Counted from the first letter of the stretch, positions 32,568-42,353 are shown. The stretch is 64,000 nucleotides of DNA from Accumulibacter sp. (GCF_023806635.1 NZ_JAMTDQ010000057.1:1-64000), one strand, 5' to 3'. The notes: generated by a model from the letters alone, not told the origin. Translations and numbers: made by a program.

Positions 32568-35414
32568 TCAGGCTTCGAGGTCGTGCTCGCCGCAAAGCGG
32601 CAGCATGGCCCGGCGGCAGGCGTCGCGCAGCCGCACCGCCGCCGCCCAGTCGTCACCTTGCGGCAGCAGAAGCGGCCCGAGCTCGAAGGCGATCGGGCCA
32701 CGCCTCGGCATCCACGTGCGGTCGCGCAGGCTGCTGCGCGTCCCGCGCAGGCCACCGACCAGCGCCGGTACGCCGGCGCGCACGGCGGCGATGAAGGCAC
32801 CCATGCGAAAGGGCTTGAGTCCGGACTCGCGCGAGAAGGTGCCTTCGGGAAAGACGAGCACCTTCTGGCCGCGCGCCAGCGCGGCGATGATCCCGTCGAC
32901 ATCCTCGACGCTCCGCACCGCATCGAAGCGCTCGACGAAGAGCGTTCCAAGCGCGCGCAGGAAGGCGTGGACCAGTGGCTGGCCGACGAACTCGCGCTTG
33001 GCGACGAAGCCGTAGGCGGCGGCCGGCGGCAGCGCGGCAAAGAGGACGAGCGAGTCGAGATAGCTGCAGTGGTTGACCAGCAGCAGGTGCGGCCCGGCCG
33101 GCAGCGAATCGGCGGCGACCGCCGACACCGGCATGCCGGCGAGGCGCAGGAAGATGCGCGCGGCATGATGGACGATGCGCCGGCCGGCTGACGGCGAGCG
33201 CAGTGCGATCACCATTGCCATCACCGGCAGCCCGAGCAGCAGGAAGACCGTCCAGCACCAGGCACCGTAGGCTCGCCTGGCGAATCGCCGCCCGCCGTCG
33301 GCCGCGCGTGCCTGCCCGGCGGCGAGGGCCAGGCGCAGGAGCTGCCGCCGGGAACTGGCGCCGGCGACGCCGAGCAGGCCACGTTCGAAGGCTTCGCGCG
33401 AGGCGTTGCGGCGGATCTTGCCACTCGACGTCTTGAGCACCGAGTTCGGCGGCGCCAGCACGACTTCGTCGGCCGGCAGGCCGATCGCGGTCACCGCCGC
33501 CTCGTTGATCATCTGCCGCAGTTCCTCGCGTCGCTGCGGATCCTCCTCGCGCGTCTCGGCGACGACGACCAGGCGTTCGCTGGCGTTGACGGGGTCGTTG
33601 CTGGCGAACACCGCGACGCAGCCGCGGCGCACTCCGGGCAGGTTGCCGACCGCCTGCTCGAGTTCGTAGGGATAGAGGTTGCGACCGCCACGGATGATCA
33701 GGTCCTTGACCCGCCCGGTGAGGTAGATCTCGCCCTCGACGGTGTACGCGAAGTCGCCGGAGTCGAGCCAGCCGTCACGGAAGAGCGCCTGCGTCGCTGC
33801 CGGATTGCGGTGGTAGCCGGCGGTCGCCGACGGGCCGCGGAACTGCAGCCCACCGACCTGCCGGTCGGGCAGTTCGCCGCCGTCGTCGCCGACGATGCGA
33901 ATCTCGTGCCGCGGCAAAGGGCGACCGCAGGCGGGCACGCGCAGGACGTCGCTGGCATCGGCAGCCGCCGGCACGGCGAGCTTGCGCTGCAAGAGCGCGG
34001 CGCGCTCGATGAGGTCGATGCGCGGCCCGCGCCCGAGCGGCGGGAAGGCGAGACCGACCGAACACTCGGCGAGGCCATAGACCGGCGTGATCGCCGTTCG
34101 CCGCAGTCCGCAGGGGGCGAAACGATCGGCAAAGGCCTGCAGCGTCGCCGGGCTCACCGGCTCGGCGCCGTTCAGCGCCAGCCGCCACGAGCCGAGATCG
34201 AGTCCGGCGAGGTCGGCGTCGGCGAGCTTGCGCGCACACAGGTCGTAGGCGAAGTTGGGCGCCGGCGACAGCGTGCCGCGATGCTGCGAGATCATCTGCA
34301 GCCAGCGCACCGGTCGCGAGAGGAAGGCGAGCGGCGACATCAGGGCGAGCAGCATGCCGAAGTAGAGCGAGCCGAACCAGGCGCCGATGAGGCCCATATC
34401 GTGATAGAGCGGCAGCCACGAGACGAAGACGTCGTCACTGGTCACGGCGACGGCCTCGCCCATCGCCCGCAGGTTGGCGAGCAGGTTGGCGTGGCTGAGA
34501 ACGACACCCTTCGGGTCGCCGGTACTGCCCGAGGTGTACTGCAGGAAGGCGGTGTCGCTCGCCGCCGGCCGATGGAGCAGCGGCATCGCCACCGCCGACA
34601 GTTCGTCGGGCGTCAGCACTTCGCTCAGCGTCGGTGCCTGGGCGCGCAGCAGGGCGGCGACGCCCTTCGCCTGCGGCACGGTGATGATGAACACGGCTTC
34701 GGCATTCGCCAGGATGCGCGCATGCCGCTGCAGGTGGTCCTCGATCTGCGCCAGGCGCGCCGGCGGGTAGATCGGCACCGGGATGCCGCCGGCGAGCATG
34801 ACGCCGAAGAAGCAGGACAGGTAGTCGCGGCCGGTCGGCAGCATCAGCGCCACCGCCTGGCGCGGCTGCAGACCGCGAGACACCAGCGCGGTGGCGACGC
34901 GGCGCGCCTCGGCGAGCAGTTCGCCATAGGAGAGCGGCTGGCAGTGTGGCTCGCCGGTGGCGGCATCGATGTCGCCGTACAGCAGCACGTGGCACCGCCC
35001 GGGCTGCCGCTCGGCGTGCCACTCGAGGACCTCGACCAGCGTCGCGGCCCGCTCGGGAAGACTGATCGGTCCGCCGGCGGCAACCCGGTCCACGCCGGCC
35101 GCCGGCAGCGTCGCGGCGCCGGCGCGGTCCAGCAAGCGCAGCAGATCGGCGGTCGTTTCGGCTTCGCTGAGGGCGGTCTCGGGCAGCGAGCGGCCGAATT
35201 CGCTGCCGACGCGCAGGAGGAGTTCGACGCGCGCCAGGCTGTCGAGCCCGAGATCGCGTTCGAGGTGGCTGTGCAGGCCGACGCGGCCGGCGCGGCCGGG
35301 GCGCGTCTCTTCGACCAGCAGGCTGACGACGCGCAGCAGGCGCGCCGCCGTGTCGGCTGCCACCCCGTCGACCGGCCCGGTCGCCGCGGCCTCGTCGTGC
35401 CGGTGCGTGCTCAT
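32568..35414 (-). CDS. Carrier-protein / AMP-ligase / acyltransferase fusion
   Basis: A 948-residue three-part protein. Residues 20-100 form an acyl-carrier domain with Ser59 in LGLDSLARVEL. Residues about 105-650 form an AMP-binding acyl ligase (FLQYTSGSTGDPKGVVLSH, then YLTGRVKDLIIRGGRNLYPY). Residues about 740-948 form a PlsC acyltransferase with NHCSYLDS and FPEGTFSRESG. It likely activates a fatty acid onto its own carrier arm and transfers it to a lysophospholipid. The order is the reverse of E. coli Aas. It begins 9 bp after napF. Confidence 0.85.
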   Translation of the reverse strand: MSTHRHDEAAATGPVDGVAADTAARLLRVVSLLVEETRPGRAGRVGLHSHLERDLGLDSLARVELLLRVGSEFGRSLPETALSEAETTADLLRLLDRAGAATLPAAGVDRVAAGGPISLPERAATLVEVLEWHAERQPGRCHVLLYGDIDAATGEPHCQPLSYGELLAEARRVATALVSRGLQPRQAVALMLPTGRDYLSCFFGVMLAGGIPVPIYPPARLAQIEDHLQRHARILANAEAVFIITVPQAKGVAALLRAQAPTLSEVLTPDELSAVAMPLLHRPAASDTAFLQYTSGSTGDPKGVVLSHANLLANLRAMGEAVAVTSDDVFVSWLPLYHDMGLIGAWFGSLYFGMLLALMSPLAFLSRPVRWLQMISQHRGTLSPAPNFAYDLCARKLADADLAGLDLGSWRLALNGAEPVSPATLQAFADRFAPCGLRRTAITPVYGLAECSVGLAFPPLGRGPRIDLIERAALLQRKLAVPAAADASDVLRVPACGRPLPRHEIRIVGDDGGELPDRQVGGLQFRGPSATAGYHRNPAATQALFRDGWLDSGDFAYTVEGEIYLTGRVKDLIIRGGRNLYPYELEQAVGNLPGVRRGCVAVFASNDPVNASERLVVVAETREEDPQRREELRQMINEAAVTAIGLPADEVVLAPPNSVLKTSSGKIRRNASREAFERGLLGVAGASSRRQLLRLALAAGQARAADGGRRFARRAYGAWCWTVFLLLGLPVMAMVIALRSPSAGRRIVHHAARIFLRLAGMPVSAVAADSLPAGPHLLLVNHCSYLDSLVLFAALPPAAAYGFVAKREFVGQPLVHAFLRALGTLFVERFDAVRSVEDVDGIIAALARGQKVLVFPEGTFSRESGLKPFRMGAFIAAVRAGVPALVGGLRGTRSSLRDRTWMPRRGPIAFELGPLLLPQGDDWAAAVRLRDACRRAMLPLCGEHDLEA

Positions 35415-35423
35415 CGCAGCGGC

Positions 35424-35924
35424 TCAGCCGACATCGCCACCCTCGGCAACGGCGATCGCCCGCGCCGGACAGGGGGCGACGCAGGCGCCGCAGCCGGTGC
35501 AGCGCGCGGCGTCGAGCAGCGGCTGCGCAGCGCCGCCCCTGTGCGGCAGGAAGCGGATCGCCGCCGCCTGGCAGAGATCGCCGCAGATGCGGCATTCGAC
35601 CCGCTGTCGCGCGAGGCACGCATCGCCGATCGCCGCCCGCAGCGACCACGGCGACTGGCCGTCCTGCCGCCGCAATGCGCCGCTCCGGCAGGCGGCCACG
35701 CAGGCGCCGCAGAAGCCGCACTCGCCGCGCGCGAAGTCGAGTGTCGGGTAACCGGCGTCGCCGGCAACGATGACGCGCGTCGGACAGGCGGCGGCACAGT
35801 CGCCGCAACGGCTGCACAGCTGCGCGAAGTCCGCCTCGACAAGCGCCCACGGCGGACGCAGCGGCCGCACGCGGGCGGCGAAACGGCCGCGCAGGAAGCT
35901 GCGGCGGCTGAGCGCGTCGCCCAT
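35424..35924 (-). CDS. napF: NapF ferredoxin-type protein
   Basis: This 166-residue protein starts MGDALSRRSFLRGRFAARVR, a short RR-containing start typical of NapF, followed by Cys motifs CSRCGDCAAACP, CGFCGACVAAC, CRICGDLC and CTGCGACVAPCP. NapF is a cytoplasmic iron-sulfur protein that helps mature NapA. It is separated from napDAGHB, on the opposite strand, and packed 2 bp after rnr. Confidence 0.88.
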   Translation of the reverse strand: MGDALSRRSFLRGRFAARVRPLRPPWALVEADFAQLCSRCGDCAAACPTRVIVAGDAGYPTLDFARGECGFCGACVAACRSGALRRQDGQSPWSLRAAIGDACLARQRVECRICGDLCQAAAIRFLPHRGGAAQPLLDAARCTGCGACVAPCPARAIAVAEGGDVG

Positions 35925-35926
35925 CT

Positions 35927-38155
35927 TCAGGCCGTGCCGCCCGGGCGGCCTTCGCGTTTCGCGGCGGCAGCCGGCGCAGCGGCCGGCGATGGGTCGGCGA
36001 GGACGAAGTCGATGCGCCCGGTTTCGAGATCGGCACGCACCAGCCGCACGACCAGGCGGTCGCCCAGGCGATGGCGCCTGCCACTGCGTTCGCCCAGCAT
36101 CTGGTGACGCGTCGCATCGAACTGGAAGTACTCGTCACCCAGTTCCGAAACATGCACCAGGCCCTCGACGTAGACCTCGTCGAGGGCGACGAAGATGCCA
36201 AAGGGAACGACGGCGGCGATCGTTCCGGCGAAGGTCTCGCCGATCCGCTCCCGCATGTAGTAACACTTCAGCCAGTTGCCGACGTCGCGGGTCGCCTCGT
36301 CGGCCCGGCGCTCGGTCAGCGAGCAGTGCACGCCGATCTCCTGCCATTTCCCCGGCGTGTATGTTCCGCCGGCGAGCGCCGCCTTGATCGAGCGATGCAC
36401 CAACAGATCGGGGTAGCGACGGATCGGCGAGGTGAAATGGGTGTAGTGCTCGTAGGCGAGGCCGAAATGGCCGACGTTGTCCGGGCTGTAGACTGCCTGG
36501 CGCAGCGAGCGCAGCATCACCGTCTGCAGCAGCTGCACGTCGGGCCGGCCCTGGATGCCCGCCAGCAGGTCGGCGTAATCGCGTGCCGACGGTTCGTCGC
36601 CGCCGCCGAGCGCAAGGCCGAACTCGGCGAGGAAGCGGCGCAGGGCGTCCAGCTTCTCGGCGGTCGGGCCTTCGTGAATCCGGTACAGGCAGGCCTGCTT
36701 GCGCACCTGCAGGAAGTTCGAGGCGCAGACGTTGGCGGCGAGCATGCACTCCTCGATCAGCCGATGCGCATCGTTGCGGAAGACCGGGACGATGCTCTCG
36801 ATCTTGCCCTGGTCGTTGAACAGCATCATCGTCTCGATGGTCTCGAAATCGATCGCACCACGTTTGCCGCGCGCCTCGACGAGCACCCGATAGAGCCCGT
36901 AGAGCGCCTGCAGATGGGGCAGCAGGCAGCGATGCCGTTCATCCGCGGGTTCGCTCGCCCGCGACAGCCAGCTCCACACTTGGTCGTAGGTGAGTCGCGC
37001 GTGCGAACGGAAGACGGCTTCGACGAAACGGTAGCCGCTGATCCCGCCGGCGTCATCGATCGTCATGTCACACACCATCGCCAGGCGGTCGACCTCGGGA
37101 TTCAGCGAGCACAGGCCGTTCGACAGCTTCTCCGGCAACATCGGAATCACCCGCCGCGGGAAGTAAACCGAGTTGCCGCGCTCGCGGGCGTCGCGATCGA
37201 GCGCCGACGCAGGCTGCACGTAGTGGCTGACGTCGGCGATCGCCACCACCAGTCGCCAGCCATGCTCCTGCCGCTCGGCGAACACGGCGTCATCGAAATC
37301 CTTCGCCGTCTCGCCGTCGATCGTCACCAGCGGTACCGCGCGCAGGTCGACGCGCCCCTGCCAGGAATGCGGCGCCACCATTTCGGGCAGGCTGGCCGCC
37401 TCGGCCAGCACCGCCGGCGAGAACTCGAAAGGCAGCGCGTGCTTGCGCAGCGCGATCTCGATCTCCATCCCCGGATCGGCGTAGTTGCCGAGCACTTCGA
37501 CGATCCGCCCCAGCGGCTTGGTATGGCGATCGGGCTGCTCGATGATCTCGACCGTCACCACGGCTCCGGCACGCACGTCGTGCACATCTTCCGGCGCAAC
37601 CAGGATGTCCTGGTTGATCCGCCGGTCCTCGGGCACCACCAGCGTGATGCCATGCTCGACGAGGACGCGACCGACGACGCGGCTGTTGGCGCGCTCGAGC
37701 ACCTCGACGATGACCGCCTCGCGGCGCCCGCGGCGGTCGAGGCCGACGACACGCGCCAGCGCCCGGTCGCGATGCAGCACCTTCGACATCTGCCGCGCTT
37801 CGAGCGACAGATGCTCGCTGCCATCATCGGGAACGAGGAAGCCGTAACCGTCGGGATGCCCCTCGACCCGGCCGGCAATCAGACTGGCGCGCTGCGGCAG
37901 CAGGTAGCATTCCCGGCGGTTGCGCAGCAGCTGTCCTTCCCGCTCCATCGCCCGCAGGCGACGCTGGAAGGCTGCGGACTCTTCGTCCCGGATGTCGAGC
38001 AGTTCCTGCAGCGCCTCGCAGGCGACCGGCCTGCCCTGTTCGGCCAGCACCTGCAGAATGTACTCACGCGACGGCAGTGGTTGCTCGTAGCGCTTCTGCT
38101 CACGCTCGAGCTGCGGATCGCGGCGGCGTATCGCCGACAGGCTGGTCATTGACAT
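35927..38155 (-). CDS. rnr: Ribonuclease R
   Basis: This 742-residue protein has an N-terminal winged-helix region (LPSREYILQVLAEQGRPVAC), cold-shock domains (about residues 80-230), the RNB catalytic domain with TIDGETAKDFDDAVFAERQE (catalytic Asp cluster, about residues 285-305), and a C-terminal S1 domain (GTIAAVVPFGIFVALDEVYV). It is a processive 3'-5' exonuclease for structured RNA. First gene of a packed rnr-napF-acyl-ligase cluster. Confidence 0.95.
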   Translation of the reverse strand: MSMTSLSAIRRRDPQLEREQKRYEQPLPSREYILQVLAEQGRPVACEALQELLDIRDEESAAFQRRLRAMEREGQLLRNRRECYLLPQRASLIAGRVEGHPDGYGFLVPDDGSEHLSLEARQMSKVLHRDRALARVVGLDRRGRREAVIVEVLERANSRVVGRVLVEHGITLVVPEDRRINQDILVAPEDVHDVRAGAVVTVEIIEQPDRHTKPLGRIVEVLGNYADPGMEIEIALRKHALPFEFSPAVLAEAASLPEMVAPHSWQGRVDLRAVPLVTIDGETAKDFDDAVFAERQEHGWRLVVAIADVSHYVQPASALDRDARERGNSVYFPRRVIPMLPEKLSNGLCSLNPEVDRLAMVCDMTIDDAGGISGYRFVEAVFRSHARLTYDQVWSWLSRASEPADERHRCLLPHLQALYGLYRVLVEARGKRGAIDFETIETMMLFNDQGKIESIVPVFRNDAHRLIEECMLAANVCASNFLQVRKQACLYRIHEGPTAEKLDALRRFLAEFGLALGGGDEPSARDYADLLAGIQGRPDVQLLQTVMLRSLRQAVYSPDNVGHFGLAYEHYTHFTSPIRRYPDLLVHRSIKAALAGGTYTPGKWQEIGVHCSLTERRADEATRDVGNWLKCYYMRERIGETFAGTIAAVVPFGIFVALDEVYVEGLVHVSELGDEYFQFDATRHQMLGERSGRRHRLGDRLVVRLVRADLETGRIDFVLADPSPAAAPAAAAKREGRPGGTA

Positions 38156-38194
38156 CTGCTGATGTTCCTATAGAATTCGGCCTTCGCTGGAAAT

Positions 38195-38281
38195 GCCCAG
38201 GTGGCGAAATTGGTAGACGCGCTAGGTTCAGGTCCTAGTGGTGGCAACACCGTGGAGGTTCGATTCCTCTCTTGGGCACCA
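38195..38281 (+). tRNA. tRNA-Leu (anticodon CAG)
   Basis: An 87-nt cloverleaf: acceptor GCCCAGG pairing with CTTGGGC; anticodon stem CTAGG/CCTAG with loop TTCAGGT giving CAG; a long variable arm (TGGTGGCAACACCG) typical of class II tRNA-Leu; GGTTCGATTCC in the T arm; encoded CCA end. Confidence 0.97.
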
Positions 38282-38310
38282 GCCGCAACAACGCAAGCCC
38301 GGCGATTCGA

Positions 38311-38345
38311 AAGCCCCGTGAAAGCCCACTTTCTTCGGGGCTTTT
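38311..38345 (+). terminator. Rho-independent terminator after tRNA-Leu
   Basis: AAGCCCCG / CGGGGCTT, an 8-bp stem, with a following T run, 30 bp after the tRNA. The right arm CGGGGCTTTTCCGTTTC is tandemly repeated just downstream (38,357-38,379), without a second left arm. The rest up to 38,651 has no gene. Confidence 0.75.
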
Positions 38346-38651
38346 CCGTTTCTGTCGCGGGGCTTTTCCGTTTCTCTTGCGGTACGTTCCCGTTTCTGTC
38401 GTCGGCCCATCGACCGGCATACCCGCCGCCATCGGCTCCCCGCATCAGCCTCCCATTCTACGCCAGGACGGCCCGTGTGCCGCGGCAATCCGTTCGCCGG
38501 GACGCGCCCGATCGCGCAACAGGAAAGAATTTTTTTCGAACCACTAGCCAACACAAGGCAAAGTATGGATACTACGCTGCCGGCAGCTCGCCAGCAGGTC
38601 ACTGCTGAAAAATGAGAATCAGTTCAGGCTCAGATACCGATAGGAATCCAC

Positions 38652-40205
38652 ATGACCATAAAACCGGAGTTGATAGACAAGCTGCGCGCCAGGCGCGACA
38701 AGCTCATTGACCATGTCAGCCCCGAGAAGCTGGAAGCCCTGCACGCGAAAGGACTGCTGTCAGCCCGCGAACGGCTTCTGACCCTCTTCGACGAGGGCAC
38801 CTTCCAGGAACTCGGGCTCTATGCATCACACGCCGCGACCTCCTTCGGCCTTGCCGGGCGCACGCTGCCGGCCGATGGCGTCATCGCCGGCAACGGCTAC
38901 TTCGGAACGTTGCAGATCGCGGCGTTCAGCCAGGACTTCAATGTCGTCGCCGGCACGCTGGGCAAGATGCAGGCACGCAAGATCACGCGCATCATGCGCC
39001 ACGCGCTGAAGACCGGGGTGCCGCTGGTCGCCTTCAAGGACTCCGGTGGCGCCCGCATCCAGGAAGGCGTCGATGCCCTCTCGGGCTACGGCGACGTCTT
39101 CTACACCAATGTCCTGCTCTCCGGCGTCGTGCCGCAGATCGCGGTGATCTGCGGCCCATGCGCCGGCGGCGCGGCGTACTCGCCGGCGCTGATGGACTTC
39201 GTCATCATGACGCGGCACAACGCGCACATGTTCCTCACCGGTCCGGAAGTCATCAAGGCGGTGACCGGCCGCGCGACGACGATGGCCGAGGTCGGTGGCG
39301 CCGAGATGCATTCGACGGTGAGCGGCAACGCGCACTTCGTCGCCGAGGACGACCGGCACGCGATCACGCTGGTGAAGCAGATCCTCTCCTACCTGCCAGC
39401 GAACAACACCGAGGATCCGCCGCACAACCTCTCGATGCCGATCGAGGAACTCGAGGATCCCGGCATCAACGACTGCATCCCGGACAGCCCCTCCGAGCCG
39501 CTCGACATGTATTCGATCATTCGCCGCCTGGTGGATGGCGGCGAGCTCCTGGAGGTACACGCGGGCTTCGCGCGCAACGTGATCGTCGGCTTCGCACGCA
39601 TCAGCGGCGTCGTCATCGGCCTCGTCGCCAACCAGCCGATGGTGATGGCCGGCGCCCTCGATCTCAACGCCGCCGACAAGGTGGCGCGCTTCGTCCGCAC
39701 CTGCAACATCTTCAACGTGCCGGTGGTCACCCTCGTCGACGTACCGGGCTTCCTGCCCGGAGTCGAGCAGGAACGCGGCGGCATCATCCGCCACGGCGCC
39801 AAGATGCTCTCGGCCTACGGCTCCTGCACCTCGCCGAAGATCACCGTCATCCTGCGCAAGGCCTACGGCGGCTCGTACCTGGCGATGTGCGCCCAGGAGA
39901 TGGGCGCCGACATGGTCTATGCCTGGCCGACGGCCGAGATCGCCGTCATGGGCGCCGAAGCGGCGGTCAAGATCCTCTATCGCAAGGAGCTCGAGCAGGC
40001 CGAAGACCGCCAGGCGAGGGCCGCCGAACTGGCGCAGGAGTACCGCGACGAGTTCGCCTCACCCTACGTCTCGGCGAGCAACTTCTACATCACCGACGTC
40101 ATCGAGCCGCAGGACACGCGCTGGATGGTTGCCCTCGCGCTGCGCAAGACGCTGGACAAGCGCGAGATGCGGCCGGCCAAGAAGCACGGCAACATTCCCA
40201 TGTAA
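38652..40205 (+). CDS. mmdA: Carboxyltransferase subunit of methylmalonyl-CoA-type decarboxylase
   Basis: This 517-residue protein starts MTIKPELIDKLRARRDKLID. It has two crotonase-like carboxyltransferase halves, with CoA-binding motifs FKDSGGARIQEGVDALSGYG and AVICGPCAGGAAYSPALMDF in the first and NIFNVPVVTLVDVPGFLPGV in the second. It belongs to the acyl-CoA carboxylase beta/MmdA family. With the OadG-like, biotin and OadB-like genes downstream it forms a decarboxylase, probably (S)-methylmalonyl-CoA to propionyl-CoA. A propionyl-CoA carboxylase role is less likely given the partners. Confidence 0.88.
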   Translation: MTIKPELIDKLRARRDKLIDHVSPEKLEALHAKGLLSARERLLTLFDEGTFQELGLYASHAATSFGLAGRTLPADGVIAGNGYFGTLQIAAFSQDFNVVAGTLGKMQARKITRIMRHALKTGVPLVAFKDSGGARIQEGVDALSGYGDVFYTNVLLSGVVPQIAVICGPCAGGAAYSPALMDFVIMTRHNAHMFLTGPEVIKAVTGRATTMAEVGGAEMHSTVSGNAHFVAEDDRHAITLVKQILSYLPANNTEDPPHNLSMPIEELEDPGINDCIPDSPSEPLDMYSIIRRLVDGGELLEVHAGFARNVIVGFARISGVVIGLVANQPMVMAGALDLNAADKVARFVRTCNIFNVPVVTLVDVPGFLPGVEQERGGIIRHGAKMLSAYGSCTSPKITVILRKAYGGSYLAMCAQEMGADMVYAWPTAEIAVMGAEAAVKILYRKELEQAEDRQARAAELAQEYRDEFASPYVSASNFYITDVIEPQDTRWMVALALRKTLDKREMRPAKKHGNIPM

Positions 40206-40229
40206 CCGGCGAGCAAAGGAACCCGCATC

Positions 40230-40562
40230 ATGCTGACTGCCGCAATCCTCAAGTCCCTGCAGGTCTACGGCATCGCCATCGTCATCTCGATGATCGTCGC
40301 CGTGATCATCAAGCTGATGGTGGTGCTGACGGCGCGCGCCGAGAAATCGAGACCGGTCGAGATGCCTGTCGGTACGGTCTGCCCGATCGGCCCCGGCGTC
40401 CCCGACGAGGATGTCGCCGCCCTCTCGGCAGCGATCTTTGCTGCCATGGGCCCGCACCGCATCCTGCACATCGCCCCCGCGAGCCATGGCTGGTCGAGCG
40501 AAGGACGCGCCGCCCAACATCATTCACACCTGCCGGGGCCTGCGGGCCGCGGCGGCAGATAA
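40230..40562 (+). CDS. OadG/MmdD-like small membrane subunit
   Basis: This 110-residue protein starts MLTAAILKSLQVYGIAIVIS with one N-terminal membrane helix (to about residue 33), then a hydrophilic tail with HILHIAPASHGWSSEGRAAQHHSH, shown here only as the His-rich end. OadG-type subunits anchor the carboxyltransferase to the membrane pump and can bind zinc. Placed between mmdA and the biotin carrier, it fits the mmdADCB order. Confidence 0.75.
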   Translation: MLTAAILKSLQVYGIAIVISMIVAVIIKLMVVLTARAEKSRPVEMPVGTVCPIGPGVPDEDVAALSAAIFAAMGPHRILHIAPASHGWSSEGRAAQHHSHLPGPAGRGGR

Positions 40563-40575
40563 CAGGAGCAAGAAC

Positions 40576-40977
40576 ATGCCCAGGAAATTCAAGGTCACGG
40601 TCAACGGACGCGAGTACGACGTGACCGTACTCGAACTCACGGCCGGATCGTCGGCGGCATCGGCTGCCGCGGCGCCGGCTGCCGCGGCGCCGGTGGCAGC
40701 GGCGGGTAGCGCCAGCATCGCGGCGCCGGCTGCGGCGGCAGCGCCGGCGGCAGCAGCAGCCGGTGCCGGCGACGAGGTCGCCGGCATGGGCGGCGTCGTC
40801 GTCGAGGTCAACGTCAAGGTCGGCCAGACGGTGGCCAGCGGGGATCAGTTGTTGGTGCTCGAAGCGATGAAGATGAAGACGCCGGTCATCGCCAGCCGCG
40901 GCGGCCAGGTGACGCGCGTCCTCGTCGCGCCCGGCGACGCGGTCGAGGGGGGGCAGCCGCTGCTGACGATCGGCTGA
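40576..40977 (+). CDS. mmdC: Biotin carboxyl carrier subunit
   Basis: This 133-residue protein has an N-terminal strand region (PRKFKVTVNGREYDVTVLEL), an Ala/Pro-rich flexible linker (residues 26-65), and a biotinyl domain with EAMKMK where Lys99 carries biotin. A GGAG site precedes the ATG. It swings the carboxyl group from the carboxyltransferase to the membrane decarboxylase. Confidence 0.9.
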   Translation: MPRKFKVTVNGREYDVTVLELTAGSSAASAAAAPAAAAPVAAAGSASIAAPAAAAAPAAAAAGAGDEVAGMGGVVVEVNVKVGQTVASGDQLLVLEAMKMKTPVIASRGGQVTRVLVAPGDAVEGGQPLLTIG

Positions 40978-41074
40978 ACCGGCTGCGCAACAGGCAGGAA
41001 GCGCTTTCCTGCCGCCTGCAATTCGCTGCGCCGGCCGGCTGTGACATCGGCGCCCGGCGTGAGGACTGACGCGT

Positions 41075-42283
41075 ATGGAAGGCATCAACTTTCTCGATCT
41101 GTTCCAGGGGATCGCCACGCTGGCGGCCTCCGAACCGAAGATCATGTTCGGGCGCATCTTCCTGATGCTGCTCGGTTTCCTGCTCATCTACCTGGGCTCG
41201 AAGAATGTCCTCGAACCGCTGCTGATGATCCCGATGGGACTCGGCATGTCGTCGGTCAACGCTGGTGTCATGTTCCTCGACGCCAAGCGCATGGGCACGC
41301 TGTTCGTCGATCCGCTGATGTCGGACCCGATCGACCTGATGAACATCATGCAGATCGACTGGCTGCAGCCGATCTACACGCTGACCTTCAGCAACGGCCT
41401 GATCGCGTGTCTGGTGTTCATGGGAATCGGCGTCCTGCTCGACGTCGGCTACGTCATGGCGCGGCCGTTCCAGAGCATGATCATCGCCCTCTTCGCCGAA
41501 CTGGGGACGATCGCTGTCTTCCCGATTGCCGTCGGCCTCGGCCTGAATGAGGGCCAGGCGGCAGCGGTGGCGACGATCGGCGGTGCCGACGGGCCGATGG
41601 TGCTGTTCACCTCGCTCGTGCTGGCCAAGGATCTGTTCGTCCCGATCACCGTCGTCGGCTACCTCTACCTCGGGCTCACCTATGGTGCCTATCCGTACCT
41701 GATCAAGTGGCTGGTGCCCGAGCACATCCGCGGCATCAACATGGTCGAGGATCGCGGACCAAAGATCAGCCGCGCGCAGAAGCTGACCTTTGCCGTCGTC
41801 GCCTGCACGCTGCTCTGCCTGCTGTTTCCGGTGGCGGCGCCGCTGTTCTTCTCGCTCTTCCTCGGCGTCGCGGTACGCGAGAGCGGCATCGACGCGTTTA
41901 CCAAGCTGCTGAGCGAGGTGTTCCTCTATGCCGCGACCTTCTTCCTCGGCCTGACGCTCGGCGTCCTCTGCGAGGCGAACACGCTGCTCGAGCCGACCGT
42001 CCTCAAGCTGCTGCTGCTCGGCATGCTGGCGCTGACGATCTCGGCCCTCGGCGGCCTGCTCGGCGGCTACATCCTCTACTACTGGTCGGGCGGCAAGTTC
42101 AACCCGATCATCGGCATCGCCGGCGTCAGTTGCGTACCGACGACGGCGAAGATCGTGCAGAAGGTGGCCAGTGCGGCCAACGCCCGCGCGATCGTCATGC
42201 CGCAGGCGCTCGGCGCCAACATCAGCGGCGTCATCACGACGGCGATCATCGCCGCCACCTACGTCGCCCTGCTGCGGCAGTAG
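41075..42283 (+). CDS. mmdB: Sodium-translocating decarboxylase beta subunit
   Basis: This 402-residue integral membrane protein has about nine helices (LLGFLLIYLGSKNVLEPLLM at 35-54). It has the family motifs GIGVLLDVGYVMARPF and ATIGGADGPMVLFTSLVLAK, the latter carrying the conserved Asp for Na+, and GKFNPIIGIAGVSCVPTTAK. It decarboxylates carboxybiotin and pumps Na+. This is the OadB/MmdB/GcdB family. Confidence 0.93.
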   Translation: MEGINFLDLFQGIATLAASEPKIMFGRIFLMLLGFLLIYLGSKNVLEPLLMIPMGLGMSSVNAGVMFLDAKRMGTLFVDPLMSDPIDLMNIMQIDWLQPIYTLTFSNGLIACLVFMGIGVLLDVGYVMARPFQSMIIALFAELGTIAVFPIAVGLGLNEGQAAAVATIGGADGPMVLFTSLVLAKDLFVPITVVGYLYLGLTYGAYPYLIKWLVPEHIRGINMVEDRGPKISRAQKLTFAVVACTLLCLLFPVAAPLFFSLFLGVAVRESGIDAFTKLLSEVFLYAATFFLGLTLGVLCEANTLLEPTVLKLLLLGMLALTISALGGLLGGYILYYWSGGKFNPIIGIAGVSCVPTTAKIVQKVASAANARAIVMPQALGANISGVITTAIIAATYVALLRQ

Positions 42284-42353
42284 GACCTCCTCTCAGCGAA
42301 GCGGGCGGTTCCGACAACCGGCTGGCCGCCTGTAGTGCCCGCGGCAGCCGGTC

